A stretch of DNA of 64,000 nt from Paralvinella palmiformis (taxonomy: Eukaryota; Annelida; Polychaeta; Terebellida; Alvinellidae): NCBI GenBank assembly GCA_025642065.1, contig JAODUP010001075.1, forward strand, positions 1-64,000, given 5' to 3'. Position 1 is the stretch's first letter; every line of letters begins with the position of its first letter. A program made the translations under genes and the position numbers. The notes under the pieces were generated by a model, which worked only from the letters and a program-made list of their open reading frames with translations, was not told where the DNA came from and made no database searches. Of the stretch, positions 15,630 to 29,963 are shown one piece after another.

Positions 15630-17260
15630 ATATTGTGATTCATATCACTCTGAACTATGATAGGAACAACATACGAAATAGGAAATTACCTTTAGCCAGC
15701 AGTCTGCCATTTTTGCGCGAGATTTGAGTAATGATATCCAATTATCTACCACTCTCCTGAATACGAGTGTTACTATAAATTACCTCGTAAAAGGATGTAA
15801 TGCTGGTATAATGGTTTTAATTTAAAACCATGCACCGCTGCAAAATAAAAAAGATCACCTCGTAAACAAATTAGTATTCCCTGATTTAGAGTGTCGGAAA
15901 GCTGAAACACTGACAATGAGTAAAGTTGACTAGTCACCAGCATCAATATTATGAAGAGTGTTGTGAGGTTGCACAGTTAATCACCACTTTAAGGAGGCGC
16001 TTCTACTGAGACAAAATAACAGAGTGTAGAAGTAGCCAGACATGTGTGTTTAAATCACAACTAATCTAATAGGATACATAAGAGCTACCATTATGCCAAG
16101 ATGGTGATTTTATGAGGAACCGGTAACACATTTAGAGATGCATTCATTAAAGAGATTGTAACAATTAGGGACGCTACTGATAGTCATAAACATGTTATGA
16201 ATGACACTTTTTAAATGAGTGTTGATTTCCTATTTGTTAGGTTATGCTCTATCACAATTAGCACTTACTACTCACCTGGGATGAGGAAAGAGTCTTTATC
16301 AAAGCACTACTCATTTGAGACAAGTAAAGGAAACATATTTTCTTTGATTACGTGATGGTAGAAAATCCATTGGAAGAGTCCAAGCTTCCAACATTAAACC
16401 ATTTAAAAAAAAAATTTGCATTTTGTGTCTAACAAGCTTGAGAAAGTTTGTGTTACGTCTCAATGCATTACTTAAATATTTCTTGATATTATTTATAAAG
16501 GTCAAATTAATGGGGCAACAATTGCGACATTAATGAAATAATAGATAACATGTGTATGACAGTATTAGTTTTCCTTGAATTGTCTGCTAATTTTATAATT
16601 GATAATATAATATTTTAAGGCTAATAGTATATTCTTTAGGAGTAACCATAAGTATCTATGTAGTAACCAGTCTCACCTGAGTGACGGATCTCAGTATGTG
16701 GCTGTAACAAATGACCGCTTCAGAAGTTGAAAGGCTGAAATATGGGGTATCAAAAGGATTAGTACAGGAACGACGTGAATATTGGTTTTATTCTAAATCA
16801 ATTGATGAAATGTGTAGATGACCCACTGTGCTGTATTTTAGCTATGCAAACAATACCCATATATTGTTGGCTCTAATAGTAAATATGCATACTTAGATGT
16901 GGCAAAGACGTATTAAGCGTGCTTAGCTAATAACAATGCCTAGCTGTGTTAAAATATGCTTGTATTAATCACAGAAAAGACATATCTCATTATCTCCGAG
17001 TAGGTATACTTGGATGCCTTCCGCATAATGGTGAGGTAATCAAATACAGTATCAACAGCCTATTATTACCAAATTCATAGTATTGGTCACATCCTGTGGT
17101 ACATTACAAGGGATGTTTGTACAGAGCTGGCATATGACCTGATAATATTACGGCTATATTACGGTAATGTTCCACATGACCTGCCAAGGACACTGGTAAA
17201 AGGATTACAAACAGAACATATTAAACTAGCCGTCTAATCATTCGTATTAATTACCCAGAC
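15630..17260 (+). pseudogene. CR1-like LINE relic in D1 copy 2 (linker to RT 3' part)
   Basis: Paralogue of the relic at 4940-6510. The linker region (15755-15890) still aligns in DNA but its frame is full of stops. Around 16850, NNTHILLALI replaces the ADDT box, and CLANNNA...NMLVLITEKT near 16917-16985 matches the post-active-site block. Around 17165-17225, YGNVPHDLPRTLVKGLQTEHIKLAV is in the position of the LYGLP...LQ.VQN.AARL segment of CR1-type RT ends. Heavily decayed and certainly non-functional. Confidence 0.65.
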
Positions 17261-18696
17261 AATATAAAATAATTATTCATCTCCCTGCATCGGTTTCTAC
17301 ACATACACAGGTCGTAGTACACTGCTATAGTCGTACAAGACACTTCATTGGACTGCTCGTACGTACTTGGAAGAACAGGTTCAAACTGGGCCAATAAGAT
17401 CACTGAGGTATGAGTCTGAATCACTTTCCAGTGTGCTAGAACACGTGGCATGATATACGATAATAGGTGTTTCAGAAAGGATGCACTGACAATGTATACA
17501 TGACAATCTTTCACTAACAATAAGAAGTGATAAACTATATGTTTTTATTTCAGCCTATTTTATATGGATATAATATATTTTTAGCTGCATATGTTTAAAA
17601 ATGCATTGATACAAATGCATAAATCTGCTACATGGATATCATCTACATTGTTAAGATTTATGGATTATAGTATTACTATATTGATAGTAGGTACATGTTA
17701 ACATATCCCAAATCTGTCAGTTATAAGCATCTAACCATGATACTCATGTTACTTGCTTACTTATCAAGACATTATGCTTCTGTGATATCATTTTCAGATT
17801 CCATATATCCTCTGATGTGTGAAAATATTTATGACTCATCTATCTGATGCCCACGTTAGAATGAATATCATTTAAGCGAAACCTATTACAGGGAATATTT
17901 AATAACAAAAAGAAATACGAAGATGATTATTTATGTTCCACTTCTAGTGAAAATGCCAAATTGTTACTGTGACTAGGACTAAGCGGACATATTTATGGGA
18001 AATATTTCCTAAAACAGTATTACATTATTATGGTTGAATGTTTAAGAACTTTCTTCCTTTTTTCCCAGAGCTATATCACTATTTAAAGGACGACATTATG
18101 CATGCCTTTTTTGTCAATTCGAACACAGAATGAAGCCGAAATAAACATCATTGGGCTTAAATGTTGTGATGTTTGGGCTTCCTTTGAACGACAGCAAACC
18201 GCTGGTGACTATAAAGAGTGATGTTAGAGTAATTATGTTATGTACGTATTGGCTTAATTAGAGAACAGTCGTTGCTTACAGCAAGCCGTTGAGTCTAATG
18301 CCACTTTTAATAGGTGGGTTATTTTCTCAGTATAAGTGCTAAGCCCTATATTGAATGTAGCTGCATCTATGTAAGTAATTCATATATTTCCGTTTCCCTG
18401 TCATCGTGACATGTTTGACATAGTTATGCTTATATTATTCATACATTATTCATACTGTGTATTAATATTTTATTTCTCCATTTTAGGTTTAATCTTTCTT
18501 GGCCGTAGTGTTCGACACAAAGCCTGGTTTTGGTTTAATCATAGTTTCTTTTTTTAATATTTTTTTCTTTCATTTTTTCTCTAATTTTACCGGTAATTAT
18601 TTATACTTACAATTAAATATTTAAACAAAATCAGTTTGGAGTTAATTGTTGTTTGAATGAAAGTATAACACCTCTGCCAGCGCCTTAACTATATTT

Positions 18697-18699
<3 letters not shown>

Positions 18700-18790
<91 letters not shown>

Positions 18791-18810
18791 ACACCACACA
18801 CATACACACA

Positions 18811-18891
<81 letters not shown>
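18700..18891. repeat. (CA)n-(TA)n microsatellite, about 190 bp
   Basis: About 90 bp of CA, a short CACACCACAC/CATA transition, then about 75 bp of TA. The minus-strand frame here is an Ile/Tyr/Cys/Val artefact. Same order as the array at 6801-6906. Confidence 0.95.
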
Positions 18892-18892
<1 letters not shown>

Positions 18893-19974
18893 AAACTACA
18901 TGAACATGTTAAGTTATGAAATAGCATAGTTTCCGTAACCATTTGAAAACTCACCTTTTCAGGCTTGCCTATCCATCTTAAGTGTCCTACGTTGCCACTC
19001 CATCCGAGAATTTGTTGATGACTTTTGTATCGTACTATGACTATGATATTGACAAACCCCTGTACTAGGTAAACCCCATAGATCGATTTTTTTCGAGGAT
19101 ATTGGCGATATAGAAGTATACTATTATTATTATTATTATTATTAGTAGTAGTAGTAGTAGTAGTTAGTATTAGTATTAGTAGTAGTAGTATTACAGGTAT
19201 TCTGTATCTGGAGCATATTATTACTGCTTCAATAACAAAATCTTGACCACATAGGTAGCTTACGATCAGTTGTATCTCACATAATGCCTGCTAATATACT
19301 CAAACCCAAATACGATCTTGTTTGCGCAATATATTCCACGCTTGCTATTATGTATGGCACAGCATAATTATGTTTTGGCCATTTATTTTAATTTTATATA
19401 TCTAGGTTTATGCATTATTGCATTGAGATGGGTTCAAAAACAATGGAATTTATATTGGAAATTACTTAAATACGTTTTTCTCAAACATTTGTAATGTACA
19501 TGTATATTTCGAAGCCAACTTGATTTTGTTATGGAAATAATTGATAATTGAATTGTACCTAATTAACGATGAAGTAAAGTTGATTTCTTCGTGATGTTTA
19601 TGAAGTGGAATTAGTCAACTCTTAATGATATGAGTGATGATATATATATTGTGCTGGCTAAATGACCCAAACAACCTGCAACCTTAATGATGTGAAGTGA
19701 AAGATGAAATGCCCTTCTGAAACAACCCAAATGGGGTGTGGACGCAGTTGTTATATGTATACGTGCTCAACGGCGCTACCATTTAGGTCACGGCATACCA
19801 TGTGATTATATTTGGCGTTTTGGTTGTTATCTGATATGTTTAATGATATTACATTTTAATTAAGATTACAAAAGTGATGGTTAGTGACTAGATATGTGAT
19901 TTTATGGGAAACGGTATGACGAATATTTATGGTGATGTATGTCGTATGATGGTATATGATGGTATATGAGATTA
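18892..19974. other. Non-coding spacer between D1 copy 2 and D2 arm A
   Basis: No recognised gene. It contains the triplet microsatellite at 19121-19192 and a few short GATGGTATAT direct repeats near 19930-19970. No clear homology was seen to the spacer between the D2 arms. Confidence 0.45.
19121..19192. repeat. (ATT)n-(AGT)n trinucleotide microsatellite
   Basis: ATT triplets followed by AGT triplets with TTAGTA variants. Confidence 0.9.
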
Positions 19975-20504
19975 AAACTGATTCCATTTAATACGCTTTC
20001 TGAGTGAAGAATATTACAAAAATGGCGCCACACCGAAATCATTATATACCAGAAGCCAGGCATAATTTTGTTATCCTAATATTTAGTGACATTGTTCAGA
20101 TATTCTAAAGACGCCGGCTATAAAACAACGGATTGTTTTGTGAATGCCATTATACATGATATGTAATAGGTAATTCAAGTCCACCATCTTATCCCTCAAA
20201 CCGGACGGCATTTTTCTGTCATTTCTTCCACTTCTAAGAAGATCATATTGCTAATAAACATTTTAAAGGTTTGACGATCTTTTTGAAATGTATTTCAATT
20301 GACGCTGAAATAAAACGTATTCAACCAAATGTGAAGAGTTTTATTTTGAAATTGATTTGTGGATATATTACTATTATGTCGTCGTGTATGCTTCTTGAAT
20401 GATGAAGAGTTGTATATTTATACAAAAGTACGGATATGCTAATTACTTGTAACACTAATATATCCAGAAACGGCTCGTTTGGCCAGTTACCAAGGTTCAT
20501 AGCA

Positions 20505-20640
20505 GAGACAACGTTAAGCGCTAAGGATCTTCGCCAATCGAAATAGTATAAAGAGATAACAAATCTAGTGGATGAAGATTAGCTGTCTCCCAGCATATGG
20601 TTAATCTATAATGGCGAAATGTCACACAGTCAAATGGATG
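20505..20640. other. Best-preserved block shared by D2 arms, arm A copy
   Basis: GTTAAGCGCTAAGGATCTTC, GATTAGCTGTCTCCCAGCAT and GGTTAATCTATAATGGCGAA are each exactly shared with 42888-43015. AGATTA...TAATCT forms a short inverted repeat inside it. No open frame is shared, so it is a candidate conserved non-coding block, not a gene. Confidence 0.5.
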
Positions 20641-21169
20641 TTTTCAAAATGATTGTTTTCCTCTTAATTGCAGTAACCCATCAAGGAAAAGAAACAGTAA
20701 ATCCGAGGAGAAAAAATATTCGTCATAAGTACGCTAATAGAAATTGGCAGATTTGACAGGTAAATATGCACTCAAAAGTGAGCCCAAGGCTGTGAATGGA
20801 TACATATATAAAGGTAATACCCAAAAAGTGTTCCTATATGTTTCGTTTCTTGGAATGGAAATGCGCATCAGACAAAAGGAACTAAAACAACAACATTAAA
20901 AAGTGAAGTAGAATGTTTTCCTAAGTTAAATAGATGTAGTTACCAATATTTTCGCTGAAAAGGTAGCCCGCGATTATTTCTAATGGGTAGTGTTGAGGAT
21001 GATGCTTATCTCTTCTAAGAGCTCACTCGTTAGCCGTTCTAGTGGACTGTTTCTACATTAAATCGTACTTTTGCTAGAATAAATACATCATATCAAGATA
21101 CAACATTACAGTTTCTTAGAATAATTCCAACTAAAAAGGGCACATTAGCCAGGGTGTTGATTTATAATA

Positions 21170-21600
21170 ATGTTACTGAAGTGATCCTGGTGGTAAAGAA
21201 ATTGCTGACACGCACTCCCAAAGGGTAACATAAAACACTAATTATGTTTCAGCTGCCCTGGCTTCCTGTACGTTTCAGATCACAGTGCAAAAACCGGTTT
21301 CTTACATTCAAAGTACTGAATGGAACAGCACTAGTGTATCTTAGCGATCTGGTCGAAAAATATATACCTGTGAGAATGATCCGATTTCAGTCTTATTCAC
21401 TTTTGAGGGTACCAAGAAGCCATAGATCAAAATGTACCGCTCCCAGACCGTGGAACGAGTTGACAAAGCACATTAAACACGTACCAAGTAAAGACATATT
21501 CAACAACATTGTTATATTGTTGGCCTACAATGACTTCTTGTCAAATACTGTCCCTTATGCTAACCAGCGAACGAAGTGACATACTTCAGATTGTTTTGGT
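21170..21600 (+). pseudogene. CR1-like LINE fragment, RT C-terminal end
   Basis: The open frame 21244-21579 has the standard tail of CR1/jockey-type reverse transcriptases: LPWLPVRFRSQ, LTFKVLNGTA.VYLSDLVEKYIP, LLRVPRS and PRPWNEL. Families read LHWLPV..R, LTFKALNG.AP.YLSDL, LL.VPR and ...APRLWN.LP. Just upstream, about 21205-21230, LLTRTPKG is in another frame, where families have L.TRT.. before DHITPVL. The ATG at 21244 is therefore internal and not a true start. It lies in a segment of arm A that has no arm B counterpart. The upstream RT, endonuclease and ORF1 are missing. Confidence 0.85.
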
Positions 21601-22557
21601 TTTTTTAAAGTTTATTACTGATATTTCGCCGTATTTTATTTCTATCTTTGGTTTTCTCCTGCCGTATATATTACTTTAAGTAGGAATATTTTTGTAATTT
21701 CCACAGAGTATACAGTCTTCACATTAAAATGTCATCAGTACCCCACCGCCGTGTCCGAAGACAACATTAGATAACGCACTCTCTTAGTTGTGTTCGTTTT
21801 GGGCGACTGATTTCTCTTTTCAATCTCTGGGCTACATTCACCTAGCATTTGCAGATATATACCTTTCAGGTGTTATCTATTATATTTGCTCAACCATCTA
21901 CTTCATAATAGAAAACCTTCTTTATAGAAATATAAATGTTTTCGAAATCTACTTATCTTAGTCATTTGATATTGTTATACAATAATACCCACACATTATG
22001 CTTAGAATGATAACTTTTGAACTTTTTCAGGTTTTACACACATGTAGGTATTTCTTATTTAATTATTTTTATATTGTTACCTAAATTGCTTATATTAACT
22101 TATGTTTTAGAAATAACTGAAAGCAAACTAGATATTTACATATAAAGTTTATTCCATTTCTTAAAATCTTTTATTTGTTTTGTTAAACTACAATAATAAT
22201 AATAAAGAGTGGCCCTAAATGTTTGTTGTCGTAAACAGTTTGGTATGTATGTAACTTCTGAGCAATTTTCCCACATTTTCAGCCAAATATTAATAACAGA
22301 TCGACAGATTTGCATTACAGTAACCTTTAATAGTTTTCGGCATAAGAAACTAATGATAATGTGTTTAAGTCCAGATTCAATCATTCATCAAAATAATAAC
22401 TAATCAGAATATACTATAATCAGAATAAATACGCCGGTTATTTCAAATAACATAACATGTACACAGGTTATTATTATCCATTTGACGATGTAATCGTAAC
22501 CGTTATATAATAAGGACATTTCCCTAGTCTTAGCGAAGTATATATCCGTAACTTTGT

Positions 22558-22636
22558 ATGCGTGTGTATACATGTGTATGTGTGTTTGTGTATGTGTATG
22601 TGTGTGTATGTATATATATATGTGTGTGCGTATGTA
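22558..22636. repeat. (TG/TATG)n microsatellite
   Basis: Degenerate TG repeats with TATG and a short TA block. Confidence 0.85.
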
Positions 22637-23164
22637 TCTAAATGGACATGTGCGTTTATGAATAGGTGTGTATATCTGTTAAACTTACCTCATGGATGCT
22701 CACTAATACCGATGACCCACATTTAATTCATCTCGAAGGATGTATGCGACAAATGGTGTTTTTAATTCCAACTGTCACATAATCCGTATTGTTTTTCCCC
22801 ACCTGTTCGCAGTGATAACACCTTATCATAAATGTACAGATTGATTTTCCTGTACACTGTATTTGCCAACTGCTGTCCAACAATGTTCACACTGGCTTGT
22901 TAATTGGGAACACATTGTAAAACTCCAAATTTCTAGAATTATATTATAGTATTTTGCTAATTTGATAATACAAATATTTTCACTCTCACTATTAACTTTC
23001 AACGGAACGGCATGAAATTGCGGAGTTTCATTCATCTAGATATATATCCATATCCACTTCTAAATATATCCCTGTATATATTTTTATATATTGCCATGTA
23101 CATCGTCATGTTGTATGCTATTCGTCCATGTTTTCATGTTTTATTTATCACTTTGTGACAATTA

Positions 23165-23210
23165 TGTGTGTGTGTGTGTGTGTGTGTGTGGGTGTGTGTG
23201 TGTGTGTGTA
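23165..23210. repeat. (TG)n microsatellite
   Basis: About 46 bp of TG with one GGG interruption. Confidence 0.93.
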
Positions 23211-23429
23211 TCGACCGTTTTCTGCTGGTATCGGGGAATCACCAAGGGATTCAATGAATGTGATCAGATATACGCCACAAACGGGACTTCATTTCACTAA
23301 AATCAGGGCAGACACCGTCACACACGACTTACCATCTTTATATAGGCACACAACAGAAGACAATGATTACACTGGTTCCCCATTTCAATAGAGCCACATT
23401 AGATGGGACTATTTGGAACCAAAATAAGT

Positions 23430-25400
23430 TTCTAACGTTCATCGGCATATGCACAACAGCTTATCATGCTTTCACATAAATTGTAGAGGACTTCTTTCCA
23501 ACTGGGATCCTTTTTACGACATCATGTATCAATTAAATAGTGAATCCCTTTTCATCTGATTGTATTGGCATTAGCAAAACATATCAAGCCTAGATGATAC
23601 GCGATTATCTATGAATAGAAAGCATAATATTATTTACTCGATGTCGGGATGATGAGCCGAGTGGCGGTGTTAGTCTTTTTCTCAAAGACAATATAAATTT
23701 TAAGATACGCTACAACATCAGTATGTTTAGACCACATGCTTCCAAATCTTTATTTGTAAAAGCTATATCACAATCTGAAGAGAAAAAAAACCCACACAAT
23801 TATTGTGGTCGTATATATACCAAATTCCGCACCCTGAGCTGACAAGGACATGATTCCAAATACTCTTGATATAATGGGCACTGCCAATAAATAACACAAT
23901 CACCGTATTATTATGGGTGATATGATTATTGATTTATTAAAATTTGAGACTCATCATCATACGAAAAACAATTATTTAGATAACTTAGTTAAAAATGGTT
24001 TTCCGTCAACACTTACCAAACGAACGAGAATAACTAGCACATCTGCAACACTAGTTGACCATATTTATATGAAAATCAGGAATTACAATAATAGATCTAG
24101 CTGATCAGTTTAGCACATTTTATAATTCACAAGCACAGAAAACCAAACATTTTAAAATTCGTTAAAGACAACGAGAATGTTTTCGTACGCTAACAATTTT
24201 AAAGTTAAATAATATTTGGAGCATATGAAATTCACTAATTTAGCCACTTTATGCCCAAATAAAGCATTTCATTAAACGGTATATATACCCATTTGAAACT
24301 TGTTTCCCTCTTTGCACATGTAAAGGTAATAATAATGCATTAAAAAGGGAGCCATGGGTTACAACATGTATTTTAATTTCATCCAAACAAAAAGCTAACC
24401 ATTTTATCAGAAAGTTAAATACACCTTGTGCTGACAACATTGGAACATATAACGAGTATAGCATCATATTTAATAGATTGGAAAATTAATTATTTTCAAA
24501 ACGTCCATGAGGAAAATACGAAATAATAAACGTTAAACTTGGTCTATCCTTGGTTTAAATAATTATTTTTCTAAAATTGGCATTCATACCAATCAAAATG
24601 TGCCTCAATCAAATAAACTTTTTACAAAATATCTGCCGCCCAGATATAACATGCACATCTTGTTTTTTGTCCTAGTGGTGCCATTTGGCGTTCTTTTAAC
24701 TTTCTATCATTTGAAACCGAAACTAAGCCAGGGTTATGATGGCATCTCCACAAAATTGCTAAAAGAAATTATTTCCAACATTTTTCAACCCATTAATGAC
24801 ATAATGAATAAATCATTTGTTACTGGTATTGTTTCACAGGACTTAAACATCGCGAATACTGCCCATGTTAAGCGAATATTCAGCGCCTTGTTCTGAATCA
24901 AATAAGTAAAAAACATATTACAAAAGAAGTGCTTGAAAACTCTGTATTTTTCACTAGTATATTGCCATATATGTTATGGAATATTGGCATGGGGAAATTG
25001 TAATGTCAACATAGTACACCGTACAGCGTTACTTCTGAAAAAAGAAAATCGGACCAGCAATAATGCAAAATTCAACAGGCATCCTGATCCATTATTCAAA
25101 GCTACAAGTATTATGAAAATAACTGATCAACATTATTTGTATTTGACTCCATCATAATATATCTTCCCTACTCATTTGTGCAATTGTTCAGATTTAACCA
25201 TGACATTCTCAATTCGCGAGCAACTAGGCAACCAGATACCTTGCATGAAACCAGGTACAACACACATTTTGCCAATACATCGCCGCTGTATATGGAACAT
25301 ATGCTTTCATACACTGCAGAGGCAAATATTTTTAGTTCATATCGAAGCCAAGCAACTTATTTTGTCCAAACCTTTTTCCTGAAGGGAGTGAGGCTTGAAT
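23430..25400 (+). pseudogene. Non-LTR retrotransposon (LINE) relic: endonuclease, RT start and RT end
   Basis: A second LINE, different in sequence from that at 21.2 kb. Across several frames: about 23470-23560, HINCRGLLSNWDPF is endonuclease start-like (LN.RSL..K.D.F); about 23650-23760, GGVSLFLKDNINFK is a strong endonuclease match. The open frame 23913-24104 has MGDMIIDLLKFE in place of the GDFN(I)DLL motif, then TLTKRTRITSTSATLVDHIY, a typical endonuclease end. In 24600-24896, GYDGISTKLLKEII and MNKSFVTGIV match the first RT block (S.GYDGIS.KLLK). The RT catalytic core (YADD) is absent: the next match, 24933-25157, is the late RT region (YFSLVYCHICYGILAWG), and 25176-25400 the extreme end. 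An internal deletion, stops and frameshifts show it is dead. Confidence 0.82.
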
Positions 25401-26759
<1,359 letters not shown>

Positions 26760-27532
26760 GGAAAATGGCATAAGATGAATACTAGTGTTATACGTAATAC
26801 CATGACTGGTTCCATTAATGGCATCCGAGTCATTTAATCAGGTGTGGTCCCTTTAAAGGAAAACATAGGTGTTGTGCTTTTTCAAGTCAGTTGCTACATG
26901 TTATGGAGCCGGTGGTGTACATAACAACTTCGGATCAACATCGTCTTTAGTCAGGGGGATAGATTAACTTCATTACAAGGGCTGATCATAATGTGTTTAT
27001 ATCCTCTGTAGACTAATGGGTAGGTAGGTACCAGAAATCGTGTGGCTATAAAGCCGTAAACAAGTCCCACCAAGAAGCCTCACCTGAGTAGAAAGACAGT
27101 TTTTGTTTTGTTCCTGTTCTCCCATATCAATTGATGACCCGATGTGAGATACAATTTCCTCGTTTAACGAATCGATGTTGTGATTATGGCCGTTAGAAGG
27201 TATGTTATGGGACATATTCCGAGACTTGTAGTAGATTGATCAAGTTAGTGGTATAGCAAATTATGTTTGGAGTATGCTATATCATTTACAGCTTTAAAAA
27301 AATACATTCTGAGTACGAATTTTAGATTTCGTTTATCTGTGTCATGTTTCGGTAAAGTACTGTCAAGTAATATCTGTCACAAGACCTCTTATCAAGGCTT
27401 TTATTCAAGCGTTAGTGTAAGTAACTTAGAATATATTATTTATTGTCTTGTGACCTCGCTTTTGGTCCCGTTGCTTTTAAAGGTCTTCCTGTTATTGTGC
27501 TATAAATATTTCACTAGATCTTCATTTTCTAC

Positions 27533-27753
<221 letters not shown>

Positions 27754-28479
27754 TTTTGTGTGTGTTTCTGTCTCTCTGTGGCTGGGGTTTTAAGCTAAAA
27801 GAGTGAGATATGTCTGGCTATTTCTTTACATGTGTTTGGAGTCTATTTGGATGTATAAAGACATTTCAGGATCTGATTGTCCAGCAAATATGTTTACAGA
27901 AAAAGCTATGATGATCAAATATATGTCGTTGCTTAGCCTTCAAATGAACATACATTATTAGTTAATAGGTTATTGTATTATGTTCTAGTTTTGGTGTATA
28001 GTTGTTAAAATAATATTGGTTGGATAATGAAGATGTGAAGAGGTATCGTTCTTCAATTAACCTTCCCTTTAATGAAAACATAGTAACGAGGCGCATAGAA
28101 GAATACTTGAAATACAGTGACGTCCGATTCATTTATAATTCTGCTTAAAGTAGACGATATGTAATAGAAACTACACCATAGAAATGACATAGCGGCATTG
28201 TTGAGATTTCTGAACAGGGTCACCGGCGGCAGTAACAGTACACATTGTTATTTACAGACTTTGACGTAATCTATATTCTAATATAATGGTGAGGCATTGA
28301 AAGTGTTCCTTTGCTATAAATATTGGGAGAATAAACTAATCTGGGCAAAGACTTACTTCACTAAAGCATCTTATGATTTGTATTAGCAGACAGAACGTCA
28401 GCGTATATGTGTCTTTAATTTGGTGTAGCGCAAGGATTTGCTTGAGACCAAGACATTACCGTATGTACAACAAACCAAT

Positions 28480-28486
<7 letters not shown>

Positions 28487-28538
<52 letters not shown>
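28487..28538. repeat. (CA)n-(TA)n microsatellite
   Basis: Short CA run followed by about 48 bp of TA, at the end of the 27.8-28.46 kb block shared with arm B. Confidence 0.93.
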
Positions 28539-28541
<3 letters not shown>

Positions 28542-29387
28542 GTTGGAAAATATTATCTGAGATTTAAAACATGTCTACAGGAAAAATGCCACGACAACTG
28601 CACGATAACTGCATTAGCTTTCAATATATTTCAAATATATAACTGATAAGGCCTACAATTAATGGTTCGTGCTTCAAAAAAACAAAAACATCTGCATTCT
28701 GTTTCACTCAAAAATACCATTAGGCAACACGAGCTCTGGATAAACACTACACCTTTATCCAGAAATGCCTATACTCATGTACAGACGCAACCACAACTAA
28801 TGTAATTGAAAAGCTATGACCTTAATATAAACTTGATCATTATGCTAGTTATATATTCAGAAATAACTCTTCGTGTAAATATTGACCTTTCCAATATCAA
28901 TATGTGCACAGCAACTAAAATTTAACATTGGTACAAACTGTATAAGAGGTTTTTCAGTTCAAAAACATATACCCCTTTTAGACTGTCTTGTAAAAGTCTT
29001 TACTCGAATTAGCTCTTTTGATGTATATAACATCATCCCAACATATGGCTACAAATCACAGTCTAAGACCATTCTCCTACCACCAAAATATCCTTCTTAC
29101 ACAAATCCCTTTTAGTAGCGAAAGGTCTTTGAAGGAAGTTCCTAGCTGGAAGCTACGTTTTAATCTAACAGAGAAAATATCAGACAGGTTAATTTTTGTT
29201 TGTTTTAAAGTAATGCAAAATTTAAACTGGGAATAAATTAGTGCTTTGTATTAGACAAGTAAAATACATTGTATATTATAAAATTATCATTGTACATGTA
29301 TTAACGTGAATAACTCAAATAGAGAATTTTTTACATATCTACTTTTCCTTATTTCCTGTTTAAAAATGGAAATATTCGTGTTGAGTT

Positions 29388-29460
29388 ATCACTGTGGCCT
29401 AACTGGTAGGTCCGTTGTAACAAGCCTTTACCGTTTCTGCTCGAACTCCGATGAACAAAT
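29388..29460 (+). mobile_element. Candidate degraded tRNA-like (SINE head) sequence
   Basis: TGGCCTAACTGG (29395-29406) fits the pol III A-box consensus exactly, and GCTCGAACTCC (29439-29449) is a B box with about two mismatches at tRNA-like spacing. No tail, body homology or target-site duplication was recognised, so it could be chance or an old fragment. Confidence 0.35.
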
Positions 29461-29924
29461 GCTTAAAGGATATTTCAAAAATAATTTTGCCTCATTTACC
29501 TTTTGAGATTAATCGGCTCTTTTAGTCTGGAGTATACCTTAACGTAGGCGTAAATCAGCAGCATTTCATAATTTTCTCGAACAAAGCATTTACTTTTAAT
29601 TATAATAAAACATGTTTTAAATCCCATATTTCTACTATAGTACTTTATATAACTAAAAGGTTATGAAAATATTGAACTATTTTCTCACCACAGTTATACG
29701 TGAACAAACATAATTGGTTGTGATATTAAGAAATAAGAAGTAGACGAACTAAAGTAAGAAGCTATTTTTTGCATCAGGTAATTACTGACATTTAGCGGAA
29801 GTATTGGAACGTATACCACACAGAGTTTGAACGAAAAAGCTGTTATTTCAAAAGGTCATGGCATGACCCAAATGGTTAACTTTACGTTAGATATCAAGTT
29901 AGATGTTACAAGTACAACGACAAG

Positions 29925-29963
29925 AACAACACTTAAATATGTCAAACAACACTTAAATATGTC
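29925..29963. repeat. 20-bp tandem duplication
   Basis: AACAACACTTAAATATGTCA occurs twice in tandem with a 20-bp period, apparently identical. Confidence 0.85.

Larger units (their letters stand above)
13735..18891 (+). repeat. Duplication D1, copy 2 (direct, diverged partner at 2545-6906)
   Basis: Matches copy 1 in order and orientation: opening CCAAATGGAAATCTGA block, ACT microsatellite, TGGCAGTTT block, CTACAAAGACTAAT, the ACGTTGTTCATGTGACA block, the LINE relic, a CAGTATAAGTGCTAAGCC block (18338, versus 6590 in copy 1) and a CA then TA array at the end. It retains an empty site for the copy-1 SINE and a longer LINE interior (17000-17250) that copy 1 has lost. Confidence 0.75.
21601..23429. 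other. Non-coding stretch inside arm-A-specific insertion
   Basis: No gene recognised. It holds (TG)-rich microsatellites at 22558-22636 and 23165-23210. Open frames at 22136-22384, 22209-22403 and 23091-23391 overlap each other or the TG run and carry no motif. Confidence 0.45.
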
